Assembly (NCBI GenBank): GCA_012798155.1
Contig: JAAZNR010000249.1
Coordinates: forward strand, 1-6,703
Direction of reading: 5' to 3'
Length of the DNA: 6,703 nt
DNA from: Thermogutta sp.
GTDB lineage: Bacteria > Planctomycetota > Planctomycetia > Pirellulales > Thermoguttaceae
The notes beneath the pieces are model-generated. The model was not told the origin of the DNA. It ran no database searches and worked only from the letters and a program-made list of their open reading frames with translations. Shown in pieces: positions 3,548 to 6,703 of the stretch. The translations under genes were made by a program, and so were the position numbers. Every line of letters begins with the position of its first letter. Position 1 is the first letter of the stretch.

Positions 3548-6457
3548 TCATTCGCCCACGTCCCGCAGTTCGGCCTGCGTCACCTGGTACGGCACGAGGA
3601 CGGTGGCGAAGAAGATGCGTCGCGCGCTGCCGACGCCGATCTCCCGAGGCAACGAGAGCCGGCCCAAATCCCCCCGGAATTCGATCACGGGGACGCCGTT
3701 GGTCAGCACCGTGATCGAGTCCGGGCGAACCTGGCAGACGGCGGAGTTGGGCTGCGACGCCCGGAATACCTGCCCGCGACGGAGGGTAGGGTTGGCGGGG
3801 TCCGGGCCTTTGCCGTCATAGTTGGCCAAGAAGACGTATTGCACGTTCTCCGTGGTCTGAAGCCAGTCCAGAACGGCCACGGCGGAAGAACGGCCGAGCG
3901 GCAGCCCGATCATGAAAGCCCCTTGCCCGGCCACCGGCGGCGGATTCTTCCGCCCCTGCGGCGGCGCGGGCAGCGGCAGCGGTTGCAGGCCCAACACAAG
4001 GTCGTATTCCTCCGGCGGCAAGACCTGGAAGACGATCTTGGTGAGCGGCTGGGGAGCGGAGACGAGGACCCCCCTGCCCGCTTGCCACGTCCCCATGTGG
4101 AGCGCCTTTCGCGACGTCGCGGCGGCGATCAGATCGACCGCCCGTCCGCTTTCCGCCAGCCGTTGGCGGACGCGGGCCAGTTGCTCTCCGGATTGAAACT
4201 TCTCCGTCTTGAGGTACCAGTAGCCGGCCCGGCGGCGGACGGCCGCCTTGTCGGCATCCTCCAGCGACTCGGCATAAGCCCACCAATCATCGGCGACGCG
4301 CAACTGGGCGGGGGGAGAAGTCGGCCCAGCCAGGTCGTTTTCCGCGGCCGACCGCAAGACGGCGTGCCCCGCCTTCGCCAGGTAGGGCAAGCCGGCCTTC
4401 CAATCCTGCTTGACCAGGCAGTAGAACCGCCCCACGGCCTCGTTGGCGGCCGGATCGTCGCCCTTGGTCCGCACCGCGGCCAGGGCCCCTTGGATCGCCT
4501 GGTAGGCCGTCGCCAGCGATTGGGCCTTCTCGCTCGCCTCCTTGAAGGCCTCGCGGAGCACCAGGTCCCTGGCGTCTTGCGCGATGCCCTCTCCGATCTC
4601 GGCCAGCGACTTGGCGGCCTCGTAGCGATCCTCGCGAATCGCCGAGCGAACCAGGCTTTGCAGTACGGTCAAGGCCGGTTCCCGCGCGATCACCAGTTTG
4701 CCTTTGCGAATCTCGCCGAGCGTCTCGACGTGGACCTCCCAGACGTCGCGATGGAACTCGGCCGCGATGGTCTCGCCGATTTGCACGGCCAGGAACGGAT
4801 CCCCCGCCTTGACGGCCAGATCCCGGGCCTCCGTCCGCAAAACGTAGCGGAGCGCGGGATGGCTCTCTTGGTCGGCCTCCTTCATCAAGGTCCGCGCCAG
4901 CAGGGATCGCGTCTCCGGCCGATCAGCGTCCGCCAACTCCTTGCGGTACTTCTCCTGAAGGGAGTTTTTCGCCCAGGCTTGATCGGCGGAGGAGGGGACC
5001 GGGCGGCGGGCGTCCGCAGCGACGGCCGGTGTTTCGGAGGGCGGCGGCTGAGGACCGGCCGACCCGGCCAATTCCTCGGCCGAAAGCTCGGCCGGCTCCC
5101 CGTTCAGACTGTAACGGCCCAACGTCGGCAGGCCCTGGCAGGCCTTCAGCAATTCGGCGTCATAACCGACCGTGATCTCCGGCCCGACCATTCCCCGCAG
5201 GGGGCCTACCGTAAAACGGTTCTCCGCGCCCAAATCGGTTCCTTTGAGCGTCCACGCGATGCGGTGATCCCCCGGTTTGACGCCCAGCACGGCCTTGGGG
5301 GGCCCTCCCCCGCCGAAAACGCGAAGCGGCAGAGGCCTCCCCTCGAAGGACAGTTCCGCGCCGCCGGAATCGACGAGCGGGGACGTGACGGCCAGTTCCA
5401 CGCCGACGAAGGGGGGCAGATTCTGTCCGCCGACGCGAAGGATGCCCTCCAAGCGAACTTCCAGGTCAGCCTTTTCCAAACCGTAGCGCGTGAGGAGTCG
5501 GTCGATCGCGGCCTGGCCGAACGCATCCCCAGGCATATATCGCACCAGGACCCCCAGGTCCTCGCCGGCCACGCTGATCCGCCCCAACATGCCGGGGAGG
5601 AGTTCCGCGGCGGGCGATTCGGCCGTCGTCTGGGGACCGGCCGCGGACGCAACTCCGCCGGGTGCGGTCCCCGGATTGGCGGCGGGGACGGCGGAGGGCG
5701 GAGGCGGGCCGGCCCGCGGTATCCCCCCGCTGCTCCCCGAGTTCGCCGAACCCGAAGGACCGACCGCCGCGTCACCCGCCCCCGGCTTGCTCGGCTCGGA
5801 CCGGCTCGGAATCACGCCCGCACCGGGCGCCGGCACGTCGCCTCGGGCCAAATCGTCACCGGCAAGGCGCTCGCCCCGCGCGGCGTCTCCACGCTCGGCC
5901 GGGGGTCGCGGCCTGGAGTCCCAGACCACGTACAATCCGGCCCCAATAAGAATCAGCACGGCCGCGCCGGCCGCCGCGGCCGGATGGTTCCACAGGTACG
6001 ACAGGAGATTCCGGGAACGCCGGGAAGGGACGCCGGTCGAGCGTCGCGTTTCCGCCCCCAGCGGAGGGCTTGCGATCCAAGTGCCCGGTCCGGAGTCATC
6101 ACTGCCTTCCAGCGGCGAGGGCGTGCTCCGTAAGGGAGCCGCGGCGGCGTTGCTCGACGATGCCGCGGCCTTGCCCGCCTTGAGGTGCCGCAAGACCTCG
6201 TCGTAGGTCCCCCGCGCGGCCGGATTCAACAGCGTCGCCCGGGCTTGCGCTATCTCCCGCAAGAGCCGCTGGGCCGTTTCGCGGTGCGGTCCGGTTTCCA
6301 TCTGCCGCAAGAAAGCCGTTTGCCGCTCGGCGGCCTGCTCGATCACGTCCGGATCGTGTTCGAAGAGCGGGATACCCAGCAAGCGGTAGTGGTCGGGCGG
6401 TTGCTCGCCGGGGGGGATTCCCAGCCAAATATGGTAGGCGTCGAACGGCTGCGTCAT
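3548..6457 (-). CDS. Membrane-anchored J-domain-like protein with helical repeat region and C-terminal jelly-roll-like domain
   Basis: The protein has 969 residues and no known reaction. Residues about 5-92 resemble a J domain (YHIWLGIPPGEQPPDHYRLL, then RLLREIAQARATLLNPAARG, TYDEVLR) but lack the HPD tripeptide that stimulates Hsp70, so a co-chaperone role is unlikely. A low-complexity stretch precedes one membrane span at about 157-178 (HPAAAAGAAVLILIGAGLYVVW), with RRSRN on its probable cytoplasmic side. A Pro/Gly/Ala/Ser linker runs to about 290. Residues 291-450 are probably beta-rich and unrecognised. Residues about 490-775 are helical, with YRKELADADRPETRSLLART, EARDLAVKAGDP, AVGRFYCLVKQDWKAGLPYL and AGYWYLK, blocks I associate with planctomycete families of this architecture. 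Residues about 795-969 look like a LamG/DUF1080-type jelly roll. If the topology is right, the C-terminal four-fifths are extracytoplasmic. The start is set by AAGGAG seven bases upstream; an ATG at 6502 adds only an Arg/Pro/Ala-rich tail. It probably forms its own transcription unit. Confidence 0.88.
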   Translation of the reverse strand: MTQPFDAYHIWLGIPPGEQPPDHYRLLGIPLFEHDPDVIEQAAERQTAFLRQMETGPHRETAQRLLREIAQARATLLNPAARGTYDEVLRHLKAGKAAASSSNAAAAPLRSTPSPLEGSDDSGPGTWIASPPLGAETRRSTGVPSRRSRNLLSYLWNHPAAAAGAAVLILIGAGLYVVWDSRPRPPAERGDAARGERLAGDDLARGDVPAPGAGVIPSRSEPSKPGAGDAAVGPSGSANSGSSGGIPRAGPPPPSAVPAANPGTAPGGVASAAGPQTTAESPAAELLPGMLGRISVAGEDLGVLVRYMPGDAFGQAAIDRLLTRYGLEKADLEVRLEGILRVGGQNLPPFVGVELAVTSPLVDSGGAELSFEGRPLPLRVFGGGGPPKAVLGVKPGDHRIAWTLKGTDLGAENRFTVGPLRGMVGPEITVGYDAELLKACQGLPTLGRYSLNGEPAELSAEELAGSAGPQPPPSETPAVAADARRPVPSSADQAWAKNSLQEKYRKELADADRPETRSLLARTLMKEADQESHPALRYVLRTEARDLAVKAGDPFLAVQIGETIAAEFHRDVWEVHVETLGEIRKGKLVIAREPALTVLQSLVRSAIREDRYEAAKSLAEIGEGIAQDARDLVLREAFKEASEKAQSLATAYQAIQGALAAVRTKGDDPAANEAVGRFYCLVKQDWKAGLPYLAKAGHAVLRSAAENDLAGPTSPPAQLRVADDWWAYAESLEDADKAAVRRRAGYWYLKTEKFQSGEQLARVRQRLAESGRAVDLIAAATSRKALHMGTWQAGRGVLVSAPQPLTKIVFQVLPPEEYDLVLGLQPLPLPAPPQGRKNPPPVAGQGAFMIGLPLGRSSAVAVLDWLQTTENVQYVFLANYDGKGPDPANPTLRRGQVFRASQPNSAVCQVRPDSITVLTNGVPVIEFRGDLGRLSLPREIGVGSARRIFFATVLVPYQVTQAELRDVGE

Positions 6458-6464
6458 CCGACTT

Positions 6465-6470
6465 CTCCTT
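6465..6470 (-). promoter_or_regulatory. Strong Shine-Dalgarno fixing the start of the J-like protein
   Basis: The minus strand reads AAGGAG (within AAGGAGAAG), seven bases before the ATG at 6457-6455. This near-perfect site and spacing favour the start that begins MTQPFDAYHIW over the in-frame ATG at 6502, which would translate through the site. Confidence 0.75.
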
Positions 6471-6484
6471 CGCGCGCGTGCGCG
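6471..6484. other. Alternating CG tract in the leader of the J-like gene
   Basis: CGCGCGCGTGCGCG is 14 bases of strictly alternating pyrimidine and purine, directly upstream of the Shine-Dalgarno. Such tracts can adopt Z-DNA under negative supercoiling. In this base composition it may be accidental. The rest of the upstream region (6458-6703) has no AT-rich -10 candidate, RNA gene or reading frame I can support apart from the tandem repeat at 6606-6633. The promoter of the J-like gene may lie beyond the window or be of an unfamiliar type. Confidence 0.4.
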
Positions 6485-6605
6485 AGGCGCAGGCGCCGGC
6501 ACGCTCGGCCCACGACCTGCCGAAAAAGGCTGCCCCTCAGCGGATGGTGCACCCCGAAGCCGCGCCCCGAAAGCTCTGGTAACCGTTCACCGGGTTCTTG
6601 CCCAC

Positions 6606-6633
6606 GTCATGGCCGCTGGGTCATGGCCGCTGG
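6606..6633. repeat. Tandem duplication of a 14-base unit
   Basis: GTCATGGCCGCTGG occurs twice with no gap (6606-6619 and 6620-6633), perfectly identical. It lies about 150 bases upstream of the J-like start. The unit contains the palindrome CATGGCC only in part and has no obvious two-fold symmetry, so an operator is not implied. Replication slippage is the simplest explanation. Confidence 0.8.
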
Positions 6634-6703
6634 AACCCCACAACGGAAGGCCCGCCCGCTGCGGACAGGCCGACAACCGTGATCTTGACCGGGAAAATGC
6701 GGC

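Noticed and set aside
3272..6133. Open frame of 953 codons on the plus strand, antisense to the J-like gene
   Set aside because: Its product is a low-complexity Arg/Gly/Gln-rich chain with no recognisable domain, it begins inside an intergenic repeat, and it mirrors the codon pattern of a well-supported gene on the other strand. Long antisense frames are expected in GC-rich DNA.
6510..6545. Possible intrinsic terminator around GCCGAAAAAGGC
   Set aside because: The stem is only three base pairs and the A/T run lies in the loop rather than after a stem.
6540..6640. Possible tRNA, prompted by GGGTTCTTGCCC
   Set aside because: No acceptor stem, D arm or anticodon arm can be placed at the right distances.

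Overview
The window looks chromosomal and most likely comes from a planctomycete (Planctomycetota, probably Pirellulales or a relative). Three kinds of evidence point there. DNA is GC-rich. All four proteins have the look of families I associate with that phylum: a small secreted protein ending in QFGYYYIRGPW, a SpoU-type protein with the CPPMKSNVNLSRIVRAAG signature, a beta-propeller/di-heme cytochrome c fusion, and a J-domain-like membrane protein opening with FDAYHIWLGIPPGEQPPDHYRLLGI. The spacers also carry GC-rich hairpin repeats built on CCGCCGGC-GTAA-GCCGGCGG. The lineage is inferred from family resemblance; no search was run.

Layout. Positions 24-395 (+) encode a short exported protein of unknown function. 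Positions 396-653 separate it from the convergent gene and hold hairpins plus a decayed intergenic repeat. Three genes then run leftward on the minus strand. In transcription order they are the J-like membrane protein (6457-3548), a 364-base spacer, the propeller/di-heme protein (3183-1219), a 64-base gap, and the SpoU-family methyltransferase (1154-654). The 364-base spacer holds a terminator-like hairpin just after the J-like gene, two 82-83 base repeats spaced 125 bases apart, and a good sigma70-like promoter that should drive the propeller/di-heme gene. The rightmost 246 bases (6458-6703) are the untranslated upstream region of the J-like gene. They have a clear Shine-Dalgarno, a 14-base tandem duplication and no gene or promoter I can defend.

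How the genes may work together. The propeller/di-heme and methyltransferase genes are close enough to share a transcript from the 3231-3259 promoter, but nothing in their predicted roles (extracytoplasmic redox versus RNA 2'-O-methylation) links them. The J-like gene probably forms its own unit, because a hairpin, two repeats and a new promoter follow it. I see no defence system, mobile element with a transposase, CRISPR array or biosynthetic cluster. The least ordinary content is the structured intergenic repeat family and the two multidomain proteins. Two open frames extend upstream of the starts preferred here. In the propeller/di-heme gene the extension runs through a repeat and the promoter, so the shorter start was chosen.
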